DNA of 64,000 nt, from NCBI GenBank assembly GCA_947650285.1, contig CANTFL010001481.1, positions 120,439 to 184,438 of the forward strand, read 5' to 3'. This DNA is from Hyaloperonospora brassicae. Lineage: Eukaryota; Oomycota; Peronosporomycetes; Peronosporales; Peronosporaceae. Under the pieces are notes generated by a model. The model did not search any database. It was given only the letters and a program-made list of their open reading frames with translations, and had not been told where the DNA came from. Shown here piece by piece: positions 26,940 to 38,440 of this stretch. The number at the start of each line of letters is the position of its first letter. Within the stretch, counting starts at the first letter, position 1. A program made the translations under genes and the position numbers.

Positions 26940-29900
26940 AACTGAATGCGATTCCTGATCGCCTCCGCGATTGAGTTCTATTCCTGATCGACCCTAGCGA
27001 TTGAGTTCTATTCCTGATCGCCATCAGCGATTGAGTGAGATTCCTGATCGCCCCCATCGATTAGGTGAGATTCCTGATCGCCCTCAGCGATTGAATGAGA
27101 TTCCTGATCGCCTCCAGCAATTTAATGCGATTCCCGATCGCCTTCAGCAACTGAACGCGATTCCTGATCGCCCCCAGCGATTTGGTGTGATTCCTGATCG
27201 CCCCTCGCGATTGAGTGAGATTCCTTATGGTCCCCAGCTATTTGGTGTGATTCCTGATGGCCCCCAGCAATGGAGTGTGATTATCGATCGACCCCAGCGA
27301 CCGGGTGTTATTCCTGATCGCCCTATCAATCGGTTGTGATTCTTGATCGACCCCAGCAAGTGAATGCGATTCCTGATCGCCCCCGCGATTGAGTTCTATT
27401 CCTGATCGACCCCAGAAATGGAGTGTGATTATCGATCGACCCCAGCGACCGGGTGTGATTCCTGATCGCCCTATAAAACGGTTGTGATTCTTGATCGATC
27501 CCATCAACTGAATGCGATTCCCGATCGACCCCTGCGATTTGGTGTGATTCCTGATCGCCCCCAGCGATTGAGTGCGATTCCTGATCGACCCCAGTGATTA
27601 GGTGCGATTCCTGATCGACCCCAGCGATTGAGTGTGATTCCTGATGGCCCTAAGCAATGGAGTGTGATTCCCGATCAACCCCAGCAACCGGGTGTGATTC
27701 CTGATCGCCCTATCAATTGGTTGTGATTCTTGATCGACCCCAGCAAGTGAATGCGATTCCTGATCGCCCTCCGCGATTGAATTCAGTTCCTGATCGCCAC
27801 AGCAATTTGGTGTGATTCCTGATCGCCCTATCAATCGGTTGGAATTCCTGATCGACCTCAGCAAGTGAATGATTTTCCTGATCGCCCACAGCGATTGAAT
27901 GCGATTCCTGAGCGACCCCATCGATTGCGTGAGATTCAAGATCGACCTTAGCGATTTGGTGTGACTCTTGCTTGCCCTCAGAATTGAGTGCGATTCCTCA
28001 TCGACCTCAGGGATTGAATGCGATTCCTGATCGCCCCCCCGCGATTGAGTTCAATTCCTGATCGCCCCCAGCGATTGAGTGTGAATCCTGATCGCCCCCA
28101 GCAATTGAATGCAATTCCTGATCGCCTTCAGCAACTGAATGCGATTCCTGATCGCCTTTAGCAATGGAGTGTGATTCCCGATCGACCCAAGAGACCAGAT
28201 GTGATTCATGATCGCCCTATCAATCAGTTGTGATTCTTGATCGACCCCAGCAATTTGATGCGATTCCTAATCGCCCCCAGCAATTTAATGCGATTCATGA
28301 TTGCCCCCAGCGATTAAATATGATTTCTGATCGACCCCAGTGGTTGGATGCGATTCCTGATCGCCCCCATCGAATGGGTGTGACTCCTGATTGCCCCCAG
28401 CAATGGAGTGTGATTCCCGATCGACCCCAGCGACCGGGTGTGATTTCTGATCGCCCTATAAATCGGTTGTGATTCTTGATCGACCCCAGCAAGTGAATGC
28501 GATTCCTAATCGCCCCCAGCAATTTAATGCGATTCATGATCGCCCCCAGCGATTGAGTGCGATTCCTGATCGACCCCAGCGATTGGGTGTGGTTCCTGAT
28601 CGACCCCAGCGATTGGATTCGATATCTGATCGCCTTCAGCAACTGAATGCAATTTCAGATCGCCCCCAGCGATCAGGTGTGATTTCTGATCGCTTTAGCA
28701 TTGAGTGTAGTTCCAGATCGCCCCCAGTGATTGGGTTCGATATCTGATCGCCTTCAGCTGCTGAATGCAATTCCTGATAGCCCACAGCGGTTAGGTTTAA
28801 TTCCTGATCGCCCTATGAATCGTTTGTGATTCTTGATCGACCCCAGCAACTGAATGCGATTCCTGATCGCCTCCGCGATTGATTTCTATTCCTGATCGAC
28901 CCTAGCGATTGAGTTCTATTCCTGATCGCCATCAGCGATTGAGTGAGATTCCTGATCGCCCCCATTGATTAGGTGAGATTCCTGATCGCCCTCAGCGATT
29001 GAATGAGATTTCCTGATCGCCTCCAGCAATTTAATGCGATTCCCGATCGCCTTCAGCAACTGAACGCGATTCCTGATCGCCCCCAGCTATTTAATGCGAT
29101 TCCTGATCGCCCCCAGCGATTTAATGTGATTCCTGATCTCCCCCAGCGATTGAGTTGTGATTCTTGATCGACCCCAGCAACTGAATGCGATTCCTGATCG
29201 CCCCCAGCAATGGAGTGTGATTATCGATCGACCCCAGCGACCGGGTGTGATTCCTGATCGCCCTATAAAACGGTTGTGATTCTTGATCGATCCCAGCAAC
29301 TGAATGCGATTCCCGATCGACCCCTGCGATTTGGTGTGATTCCTGATCGCCCCCAGCGATTGAGTGCGATTCCTGATCGACCCCAGTGATTAGGTGCGAT
29401 TCCTGATCGACCCCAGCGATTGAGTGTGATTCCTGATGGCCCTCAGCAATGGAGTGTGATTCCCGATCAACCCCAGCAAACGGGTGTGACTCCTGATCGC
29501 CCTATCAATTGGTTGTGATTCTTGATCGACCCCAGCAAGTGAATGCGATTCCTGATCGTCCTCCGCGATTGAATTCAGTTCCTGATCGCCCCAGCAATTT
29601 GGTGTGATTCCTGATCGCCCTTTCAATCGGTTGGGATTCTTGATCGACCTCAGCAAGTGAATGATTTTCCTGATCGCCCACAGCGATTGAATGCGATTCC
29701 TGAGCGACCCCATCGATTGCGTGAGATTCAAGATCGACCTTAGCGATTTGGTGTGACTCTTGCTTGCCCTCAGGATTGAGTGCGATTCCTCATCGACCTC
29801 AGTGATTGAATGCGATTCCTGATCGCCCCCCCGCGATTGAGTTCAATTCCTGATCGCCCCCAGCGATTGAGTGTGAATCCTGATCGCCCCCAGCAATTGA

Positions 29901-30270
29901 ATGCAATTCCTGATCGCCTTCAGCAACTGAATGCGATTCCTGATCGCCTTTAGCAATGGAGTGTGATTCCCGATCGACCCAAGAGACCAGATGTGAATCA
30001 TCATCGCCCTATCAATCAGTTGTGATTCTTGATCGCCCCCAGCAATTTAATGCGATTCCTAATCGCCCCCAGCAATTTAATGCGATTCATGATTGCCCCC
30101 AGCGATTAAATATGATTTCTGATCGACCCCAGTGGTTGGATGCGATTCCTGATCGCCCCCACCGAATGGGTGTGACTCCTGATTGCCCCCAGCAATGGAG
30201 TGTGATTCCCGATCGACCCCAGCGACCGGGTGTGATTTCTGATCGCCCTATAAATCGGTTGTGATAGCTG
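26940..30270. repeat. Duplication of about 1.8-1.9 kb at the right side of the heterogeneous zone
   Basis: Blocks at 27,598 and 28,230 recur at 29,390 and 30,022 (1,792 bp). The more proximal block at about 26,950-27,200 recurs about 1,911 bp downstream (from about 28,860). The two offsets show that some 120 bp of monomers were gained or lost in one copy after duplication. Confidence 0.78.
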
Positions 30271-33200
30271 ATCGACCCCAGCAAGCGAATGCGATTCCTG
30301 ATTGCCTCCAGCGATTAAGTTCGATATCTGATCGCCCCCAGCCATTGAATGCGATTCCTGATCGCTTTCTGCGATCGCGTTTGATTCCTGATCACCCGAT
30401 CAATCGGTTGGTATTCTTGGTCGACCCCACCGAGTGAATGCAATTCCTGATCGCCCCCAACGATTGAGTGCGATTCATGATCGGCCCCATTGAATGAGTA
30501 AATGAATGATCGAACCCAGCGATTTGGTGCGATTCCTGATCGACCCCAGCGATTGGGTGCGACTGATGATCGCCCCTAGCAATTACGTGTGATTCCTGAT
30601 CGCCCCCAGCAATTGAATGCGATTCCTGATCGCCCCCAGCTATTGGGTGTGATTCCTGATCGCCCACAGCGATTGTATGTGACCCATGATCGTAATCAGC
30701 GATTGAACGTGATTTCTGATTGCCCCCATCGATTGAATGCAACTCCTAATCGCCCCCAGCGATTGGGTGTGACTTCTGATCGCCCCCTGCAATTGAATGC
30801 GATTGCTGATCAATCCAGCGGTCGGTTGTGACTCCCGATCGCCCCCAGCAATGGGTGTGGTTCCTGATCGCCCCCAGCGATTTTGTGCTATTCATAATCG
30901 ACCCCAGCGATAGAATATGACTTTTGATCTCCCCTAGCAATTGGGCAAAATTCCTGATCGCCCCCAGCAATTAGATGTCGTTCCTGATCGCTCCCAGCGA
31001 TTGAGTGTGATTCCTGATCGCCCCCAGCAATTGAATGCGATTCCTGATCGCCCCCAGCTATTGGGTGTGATTCCTGATCGCCCACAGCGATTGTATGTGA
31101 CCCATGATCGTAATCAGCGATTGAACGTGATTTCTGATTGCCCCCATCGATTGAATGCAACTCCTAATCGCCCCCAGCGATTGGGTGTGACTTCTGATCG
31201 CCCCCTGCAATTGAATGCGATTGCTGATCAATCCAGCGGTCGGTTGTGACTCCCGATCGCCCCCAGCAATGGGTGTGGTTCCTGATCGCCCCCAGCGATT
31301 TTGTGCTATTCATAATCGACCCCAGCGATAGAATATGACTTTTGATCTCCCCTAGCAATTGGGCAAAATTCCTGATCGCCCCCAGCAATTAGATGTCGTT
31401 CCTGATCGCCCCCAGCGATTGAGTGTGATTCCTGATCGCCCCCAGCGATTTTGTGCGATTCATAATCGACCCCACCGATAGAATATGACTTTTGATCTCC
31501 CCTAGCAATTGGGCAAAATTCCTGATCGCCCCCAGCAATTAGATGTCGTTCCTGATCGCTCCCAGCGATTGAGTGTGATTCCTGATCGCCCCCAGCAATT
31601 GGGTGTGATTTCTGATCGCCCTCAGCGATAGGGTTTGATTTCTGATCGTCCGTAGCGATAGGGTTTGATTTCTGATCGTCCGTAGCGATTGGATGTGACT
31701 TCTGATCGCTCCAAGCAACTGAATGCGCTTTCTGATCGCCCTCAGCGAATGGGTGCGATTCCCGATCGCCTCCAGCAATTGGGTGTGAGTTCTTATAACC
31801 CCTAGCACTTCGGTGCAATTTTCGATCGCCACCAGCGATTGGATGCGATTCCTGATCGCCTCCAGCGATTGAGTGCGATTCATGACTTCCTTCAGCAATT
31901 GAACGTAGTTTCTAATCGCGCCCAGAAAGTGAGTGCGATTCCTGATCGCCCCCAGTAATTAAGTGTGACTCCTGATCGCCCACAGCGATTGTATGTGACC
32001 CATGATCGCCATCAGCGATTGAACGTGATTTCTGATTGTCCCCAGCGATTGAATGCGACTCCTAATCGCCCCCAGCGATTGGGTGTGACTTCTGATCGCC
32101 CCCAGCAATTGAATGCGATTCTTGATCAAACCAGCGGTCGGTTGTGACTCCCGATCGCCCCCAGCAATGGGTGTGGTTCCTGATCGCCCCCAGCGATTTT
32201 GTGCTATTCATGATCGACCCCAGCGATAGAATATGACTCCCGATCTCCCCTAGCAATTGGGCATAATTACTGATCGCCCTTAGCAATTAGATGTCGTATC
32301 GGATCGCCCCCAGCGATTGAGTGCGATTCCTGATCGACCCCAGCAATTTGGTGTGACTCCTGGTCGCCCCAAGCGATTGAATGCGATTTCTGATCTCCCC
32401 AGCTATTGAGTGAGATTCCCGATCGACTTCAGCGATTCGGTGCGAATCATGATGGACCCCAGCGATTGGGTGTGACTCCTGATCCTCCCTAGCAATTGGG
32501 CGTAATTCCTGATCGCCCCAATAATTGAATGCAATTCAAGATCACCCCCAGAAACTGGTTGAGATTGCTGATCGACCCCAGCAATGGAATGTATTTCCCG
32601 ATTGCCCTATCAATTGGGTGTGAATCCTGATCGCCCCCAGCATTTGAATGCGATTGCTGATCAATCCAGCGGTCGGTTGTGACTATCGATCGCCTCCAGA
32701 AATGGGTGTGGTTCCTGATCGCTCCCAGCGATTTTGTGCGATTCATGATCGACCCCAGCGATAGAATATGACTTTTGATCTTCCCTAGCAATTAGGCGTA
32801 ATTTCTGTTCGCCCTCAGGAATTAGATGTAGTTCCTGATCGCTCCCAGCGATTGAGTGTGATTCCTGATCGCCCCCAGCAATTGGGTGTGACTCCTGGTC
32901 GCCCCCAGCATTGGGTATGATTCCTGAGCACCCCCAGCGATTGTATGTGACCCATGGTCGCCATCAGCGATTGAACGTGATTTATGATTGCCCCCAGCAA
33001 TTAGATGCGATTCCTGACCGCTCCCCAGCGATTGAATGCAATTCCTGATCGCCCCCAGCAATTGAATGCGATTGCTGATCAATCCAGCGATTGGTATATG
33101 ACTCCTGTTCGCCCCCAGTGATTTTTTGCGATTCATGATCGACCCCAGCGATAGAATATGATATGTGATCTTCCCTAGCAATTAGGCGTAATTCCTGATC

Positions 33201-34120
33201 GCCCTCAGCAAATAGATGTAGTTCCTGATCGCTCCCAGCGATTGAGTGTGATTCCTGATTGCCCCCAGCAATTGGGTGTGACTCCTGATCGCCCCCAGCA
33301 ATTGGGTGTGACTCTTGATCGCCTCCAGCAATTAGGTGTGGTTCCTGATCGCCCCTAGCGATTGAATGCAATTTCTGATCCCCCCAGCTATTGAGTGAGA
33401 TTCCTGATCGACTTCAGCGATTCGGTGCGAATCATGATGGACCCCAGCGATTGGGTGTTACTCCTGATCCTCCCTAGCAATTGGGCGTAATTCCTGATCG
33501 CCCCAATAATTGAATGCAATTCAAGATCACCCCCAGAAACTGGTTGAGATTGCTGATCGACCCCAGCAATGGAATGTGATTCCCGATTGCCCGATCATTT
33601 GGGTGTGATTCCTGATCGACTCCTGCGATTGGGTGCGATTTCTGATCGACCCCAGCATTGAGTGCAATTCCTGATCGACCCCAGCGAATAAGTGTGACTC
33701 CTGATCGACCATAGCAATCGGGTGTGATTCCTGATTGACCCCAGCAATAAGGTGCGATTCCTAGTCGCCCCCATCAATGGGGTGTGATTACTAATTGACT
33801 AAAGCAATGGGGTGGGATTTCTAATCGCCCCTAGCGGTTATGTGCGATTTTTGATCGCCCCCAGCGTTAGAATACGATTACTGATCGACCCCAGTGGTTG
33901 CGTGCGACTCCTGATCGACCATAGCCATCGGGTGTGATTCCTGATTGACCCCAGCAATTGGGTGCGATCCATGATCGACCACAGCGATTGAGCGTGTTTC
34001 CTGATCGACCTTAAAAAATGGGGTATAAATTTGATCCCACCTAGTAGTGGGGCGTAATTCCTTATCGACCCCAGCAATTGGATGCAATTCCTGATTATCA
34101 ACATATATTATATGCAATTG
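30271..34120. repeat. Degenerate edge of the 30-bp satellite
   Basis: The repeat vocabulary (tgatcgcccccagcgatt) persists but monomers are individually distinct, and core variants such as ttgggtgtgactcc and agaatatgactt appear. GATC is often mutated (tgattgc, taatcg, tgatct). Decay grows to the right. By 34,000 only scattered gattgctgatcg-like pieces remain, and near 34,120-34,135 the sequence passes without a spacer into retroelement-derived sequence. Decay at the edge with homogeneity in the interior is typical of satellite arrays. Confidence 0.9.
30550..31385. repeat. 418-bp tandem duplication with later partial copies
   Basis: The block with the landmarks tgtatgtgacccatgatcgtaat, gatcaatccagcggtcgg and gggcaaaattcc occurs at 30,550-30,967 and again 418 bp later, essentially identical over the stretch compared (30,840-30,958 versus 31,258-31,376). 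Truncated or more diverged versions of part of it follow at about 31,450, 32,190, 32,720 and 33,110, so the same segment was copied more than once. Confidence 0.82.
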
Positions 34121-34137
34121 CTGATCGCTTTTATGGG

Positions 34138-35100
34138 CAGTATGACACCGCCGAGTTCGCCCCGCAACCCCCTCCTCTGTCCATGGGTCGTCATACGCTC
34201 GACGGATATCATTGAGATCGGCTTCTCGTAATATGTACAGTAATGAGGCGTATACTAAAAAGTCTTCGATGAATCGACTGTAATAGTTGAGGCTCCTAGA
34301 AAACAATTGCATTGATCGTAAGGAGCGAGGAAATGGTATGTTTCCCTATGAAATTAGATCCTTTGGGTTCGTTTCTAATCCAGCCGAAGACACTTGATGG
34401 CCCAAGTAGTCTACCTTGCGTCGTCCCCAAAATCTATAATCCATATTGATCGATACTTTCCATTAATTACACACGTTCAACAATCCTTCCACTTTGTGGT
34501 AAAGAGATTCTCACGATAGGGCCAGTATCAGTATATCGTCGATGTATGATCTTCGACTAATGAACGGCGTCTTCATATCAGAATCCGGTTCCCTGTCGGG
34601 AAACACGTCGATAAAATCTGGTGATCCCTAATTTATCGTAGTTGGACGTGTGTCGATCATCAAATATCCATATAACGCATTGTCGATCTGTCGTTAGTAA
34701 ATCTGCGGTGCGTTCTTCTATCCAAACGGCATTCTTAGCCATTCAATAGGCCTGATGGAGTAATAAACGCCATAAATTCTCTGACTCGCTCCGTCAACGC
34801 CACCATCTAAAAGCCACTTGTCATGTCTAAGGAACAGTACCACATGGCTTTATTTATATCCTGCAGCAAGTCGCTGATCAAAGGCTTGGGGTTACCATCA
34901 ATCTCGTCAGCTGATCGCCCGTCTATATTCGATGCATAATCGAATATATTCTCCATTCTTCTTTATGATCACCACGATTGGTGATGCCTACAGAGAAGTG
35001 GGCGGGCGAATTATCTGCGCCGTCAATAGTCCATTGATCAGAATAGCTAGCTTCTCGCAAAATTTGGGAGCGACCGGTCGCACCCTCTGTGCGATCGGGT
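34138..35100 (-). pseudogene. Reverse transcriptase fragment of the gypsy relic
   Basis: In the living element this domain copies the element RNA into DNA. Visible blocks, 5' to 3' on the minus strand, are: an N-terminal palm block SPIVVIIKKNG followed by RLCIEYR (about 34,915-34,987); SLDMTSGF with the first catalytic aspartate, ending at about 34,810; FITPSGL; RMPFG and KNAPQIY; the YIDDILI catalytic box at 34,526-34,546; KVDYLGHQVS; and SLNYYSRFIEDF near 34,260-34,300. Several frameshifts lie between 34,700 and 34,900, and in-frame stops include TAG at 34,807-34,809 and at 34,988-34,990. The catalytic DD pair is still present, but the frame is broken, so no active enzyme is expected. The domain runs into satellite sequence before RNase H. 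Confidence 0.85.
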
Positions 35101-36036
35101 TAGCGCCTCCTACATCAATTTTACAGACCAATCCACGATCCGCACGGGGTGTGGCATTACCTTTGCCGATTAGCAGATGGCGATTCGCCCATATTAGCTG
35201 TCACAACTTTTCTTGATCACTTGACAGTAACTATCCTAGGACGCCCACTTCAAAGTCCTCCAAAGATATCTCGGCCATTGGTGTAACAATTTTTAGGTAG
35301 GATCGCCATGTGCTGATCGACATCCTCAGCATACAATTCTCCACCTTGATTACGATACGTCGACGCGGAAGGCAGTTCTGCATCCATTCTTTCCCCACCG
35401 ATCACTCTGATGTCTTTTACTTCCACCAGTCGATCGGACTTTTCCTGTGACTCACAATCTAATATCGCACTCCCGTCTGTCTAGCAGCCGGAATTTACCT
35501 TGCAGCAAATCGTTGACATCTCGCTCGATGAATTTATCGTCGACTACCTTCACTCAGCTTGACTTTTTATGCCGGACTTGCGACTGATCGCCGTCCGTAC
35601 ACCCTGGGGTCGTAAGGACGACGTAGATGCCTTCATTGGTAGATGTACATCTTCCTCGTGCTGTATCTGTCGCTCTTCTTCGTCCCTCGTGGTCATGTCA
35701 GACTGATTTCTGTCGTGTTTTTGCTCGTCACCATCCATGGTGGGAATCGCGTCTGGCTGATGGATGCATCGTCTTTGCCTCCGATCAGTTTCCCTGCAAT
35801 CGGTCCTTCCTGCCACCGTCGGCGTTGCCACTCTGTTAGACTCTTCTGGCATGGTCTGCACCTGCTCGTCGTCTAGAATCTTGCAAATATGTGAGACTTG
35901 TCACTAGTACTTTCACCGAATGTGGCTCATTGCTTTCACTCTCGTCGATGTAGCGCATCAAATTCTCGTCGATCACGTTTTGTTCAGGTTGTAACTTGGC
36001 AGCACTGCAGTCGTTCGCCTCTTTTTCTGTCTTCAC
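35101..36036 (-). pseudogene. Protease-to-RT spacer of the gypsy relic
   Basis: This stretch lies between the protease tail and the RT palm in the order expected of the element. Open pieces of 66 codons (36,036-35,836) and 103 codons (35,861-35,550) overlap in different frames, so at least one frameshift separates them. The second is rich in charged residues (E, D, R, Q), as spacers in these polyproteins usually are. I recognise no catalytic motif here. The region 35,220-35,550 has no open frame of note and many stops. Confidence 0.55.
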
Positions 36037-36050
36037 TGCTTGGCGTCATA

Positions 36051-36872
36051 TCATCTACTCGGGTTATAATATAATCGCTGATCAACCATTGAACCTTCAT
36101 ACGTTGCGGGTGAGACTCCTTCTCGATCAGTTGTAGACTTGAAAGCTAATGTCTGCCACTCTTTATAACGTCGCGACCCCACAGACACGTACCCCTGCGA
36201 TTGGGGTATCGTTTCCGCTACCATCCACAGCCCTAATGTAGTTCCACAGCGCAAAATCACCTCGATGTGAAAAAGGTTTCTGAGCTGTAGATAGTTTATC
36301 CTGCCAGGCCTGTTAGTCACTGCTGTTAATCACTCCACATCTGGTCTTACCCACAGTTTAGCTCTCGGTGGCGCGATACCTATCATCACTTCTGTTGGTT
36401 TACCAACCAATATCACCACGTGTTGATCATTTAGGTTGATCGGTTGGATTGTCGATCTATAAATTGGCTTACGCCCCGCTAGACCAATGCGGACTTCATT
36501 GGGAAGACATATCGTTCCGTCCGCTAGATCTAAGCAAATCACCGCCGGAAATATGAAATCCATACTCTGTATAGGCTCTTTACCAACTTTATCACCGACC
36601 CATACGTCGAAAGCATCCACTAGTGAGCCGTCCAATGTTATCTTGATCTTAGTGCGTCCAATTGTGATGCATGCGTTTTCCCCTATGCCTACACATTTTT
36701 GAGTCTGGCTTTCGTCGATCATACACACCACCTTACAATCAAAGCTAATGTCGATGATTGACACTATAGCACCGGACTCAAACAGCATAGTAGCCTTCTC
36801 ATTATTGATCTTGCCAAATGCTTTAGCCTGCTTGAACGATTTTTCCCGGGTGGTTGCATTATCAAAAACCAC
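36051..36872 (-). pseudogene. Retroviral-type aspartic protease and C-terminal linker of the gypsy relic
   Basis: The 180-codon stretch at 36,872-36,330 has the protease fold signature: a flap-like hydrophobic strand, the active-site segment MLFESGAIVSIID, then FDVWVGD and LDLADGTICLP. One TGA (36,330-36,332) interrupts the frame, which then continues for 89 codons (to 36,051) through RPGRINYLQLRNL. In active members the catalytic triad is Asp-Ser/Thr-Gly; here the first residue is glutamate (GAG at 36,777-36,779). The protease would cut the Gag-Pol precursor. With the catalytic Asp replaced and the frame interrupted it is a fossil. It is the best-preserved part of the element. Confidence 0.87.
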
Positions 36873-37160
36873 GTGATTCCCCTAATGCGAGATCAATCTC
36901 CATCTTTACGGCTGATCGTATGTATTGATTAATTTGTTGCACACTTAAAATCGCTGGAACACAAGTTAAATCAATACATATATTAGCGATCGGCTCGGCC
37001 TGATCATTACCTTTTTGTTTCTTCACTTTTTTATCAACGAATGCATTAATGCAGAGCCTATAACGCTTGACTCGTACCAGATTCCATCCTAGCGAGCGTC
37101 CTAGTTTAACATCTCCTCCGCCTCGGACGGAAACATTCCTGCGTGCTAGGTGGGCAAATA
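36873..37160 (-). pseudogene. Gag-protease junction of the gypsy relic
   Basis: Directly after the cysteine box the frame holds TGA (37,161-37,163), TAG, then HAGMFPSEAEEMLN, TAG (37,101-37,103) and a further TAG a few codons on. The downstream part is open in another frame up to a segment (EIDLALGES) that leads into the protease. The residues fit the gag-pol junction of oomycete gypsy elements. No motif with a known activity is visible. Confidence 0.65.
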
Positions 37161-37403
37161 TCACTTACGCATCAGATTGTAGAACTTTTCCAACGGGCAC
37201 TTGCCACTCTCATACACTTTCCCACAAGCTGCACACGCGTAAAAACACTTGTTCGATGGTTGTCCTTTACGACCGCATTTCTTGCAAGTCAATCGGTTCC
37301 AGCAGCCACGATCATTATGCCTGATCGGATCACCGTGAGTGCACGGTTTTGATCCTTCTCCGCGATCTCGTAACTCCTCCTTATCAGCTTGTATATGCGG
37401 CAT
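37161..37403 (-). pseudogene. Gag cysteine-rich (zinc-knuckle) box of the gypsy relic
   Basis: The box spans 80 codons. Residues 40-53 read CKKCGRKGQPSNKC, which is the CX2CX4HX4C knuckle layout with glutamine where histidine is expected. A second cluster, C57-X2-C60-X8-C69, follows and leads into PLEKFYNLMRK. An upstream pair C21/C34 has lost a partner cysteine (CTHGD). In active elements the box binds the genomic RNA for packaging. The doubled cysteine arrangement followed by EKFYN is what I associate with oomycete gypsy Gag, and it is the main reason for the taxonomic suggestion. The missing His and the following TGA show decay. Confidence 0.82.
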
Positions 37404-38440
37404 ACGATGATCTTAAATTGATTGCGCTCGAGTAGGGACGGTAGTTGCACAAACTCTGCGCCGATCCACGTCCTCTTCCGAACCGCTTGGATCCGACTCC
37501 GGACTGCTACTCTCGCTTTCCACTTTGATCGCTCGTACGTCTCGGGTTGATTATGAAGGCACTGATCAACAAGAACTTAAAATCGCTGATATAAATTTCC
37601 TGATCCCATCGACGCCTTCGTGTACCGGTTTTCCATTCGCTGATACGCACGCAACGTTTCTTCCATGTCGTCGGCGCCCGCCGATCGCAGTAGAGACAAT
37701 ATTTTTCGCTAAATCGCGATTTTTCAGCGTATAAATAAAATTTTTGACATGTTTACGCCGCGTAGCGTGTCTCCTGCTCGAATCGAGACCTAGGCTCGGC
37801 TCGCTGACCCATTCAATCGGTCTAAATACATCAGCGGGGTTTAATCCGGTCGTTTACGTGCGTGGGAATACTGTCTGTCACTTGATACGCCGTACCCCCC
37901 ATATTTCACCATGAAACCTTCAAGCAGATCTTTTCACGTGCGAAGAGTAGTGCGACTCAGCTGACGGTGCCAATTCTAAGCCGGTCCCGTCAGTAGATCA
38001 CCGAACACCAGGCATTTCTCTTTGTCTGGTATTGGATTCTTTAGGAACGCCGACTTGACCTTGCTGATCCAGCTTCAGGCGCGATGTTCGTCTCGGTCTC
38101 TGCCATTTAATTCTTTCAGCCCGCCGATCACCGAGAAACGAATACGCTGGGAAAACGGCCCTTGTTTCATTGACACTTATACAGGCGCCATTAATGGCCG
38201 CCATAGATCTTCCCGCTCTGATTAGTACGGATAATGTTCTCAGTGATCGTCAAGGTCTGATCGACCTTGACGCGATCCGACCGCCTCTATCTCCACATCC
38301 GGAAAGTATGTCTCTCGCGCATTTGGCATTTTGATCGCTTGACTTATATAGATCGCTTGACAGGCTTGAGTCTGGTGCTTCTGTTCGAATCGCTCCATTG
38401 CGTTATAAATATAGGACAGCAGATGCCCTTGTAAGGCCAC
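37404..38440 (-). pseudogene. Gag core (capsid-like) fragment of the gypsy relic
   Basis: Reading down the minus strand, an acidic stretch (DVEIEAVGS, near 38,285) precedes a block between about 38,130 and 37,980. It reads GLKELNGRDRDEHRA, a stop, SWISKVKSAFLKN and then EKCLVFGDLLTGPA. Block order and spacing match the Gag core of oomycete gypsy elements, which forms the particle shell. The frame is cut by several stops, and the part from 37,980 to 37,404 (ending in an acidic SESSSPESDPSGSEEDVD tract near 37,470-37,520) is only partly readable. No start or full-length frame survives. Confidence 0.75.

Larger units (their letters stand above)
12601..30270. repeat. Heterogeneous zone of the 30-bp satellite
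   Basis: Monomers of the same family continue (tgatcgcccccagcgatt..., tgatcgaccccagcg...), but the strict A-B-C order is lost and monomers of 28-31 bp appear. The first register slip is at about 12,721, where one C is missing. New monomer types appear, such as ones starting cgccctatcaatcggttg and cgaccccagcgaccggg, and they recur together in longer blocks. Because 30 is divisible by 3, stretches in several frames on both strands are open and give decapeptide-periodic translations (for example DRPQQFNAIP on plus, NRIKLLGAIR on minus). These frames break and shift between neighbouring blocks, so I treat them as by-products of the period. Confidence 0.93.

Noticed and set aside
942..34104. Many ORFs of 60-219 codons on both strands of the satellite as protein genes
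   Set aside because: They follow from a period divisible by three, occur in several frames and on both strands at once, and break at monomer variants. No conserved start or codon bias is visible.
1..34120. CRISPR-like regular 30-bp repeats
   Set aside because: There are no unique spacers. Every 30-bp block is a member of the same family, and the host sequence is eukaryotic.
34932..35216. 94-codon plus-strand ORF
   Set aside because: It is antisense to the reverse transcriptase palm blocks of the relic, which explain the sequence better.
34807..37163. Stop codons in the relic as recoding (TAG/TGA read as Trp)
   Set aside because: Frameshifts, a lost zinc-knuckle His and a lost protease Asp occur in the same element, so ordinary decay is the simpler explanation.
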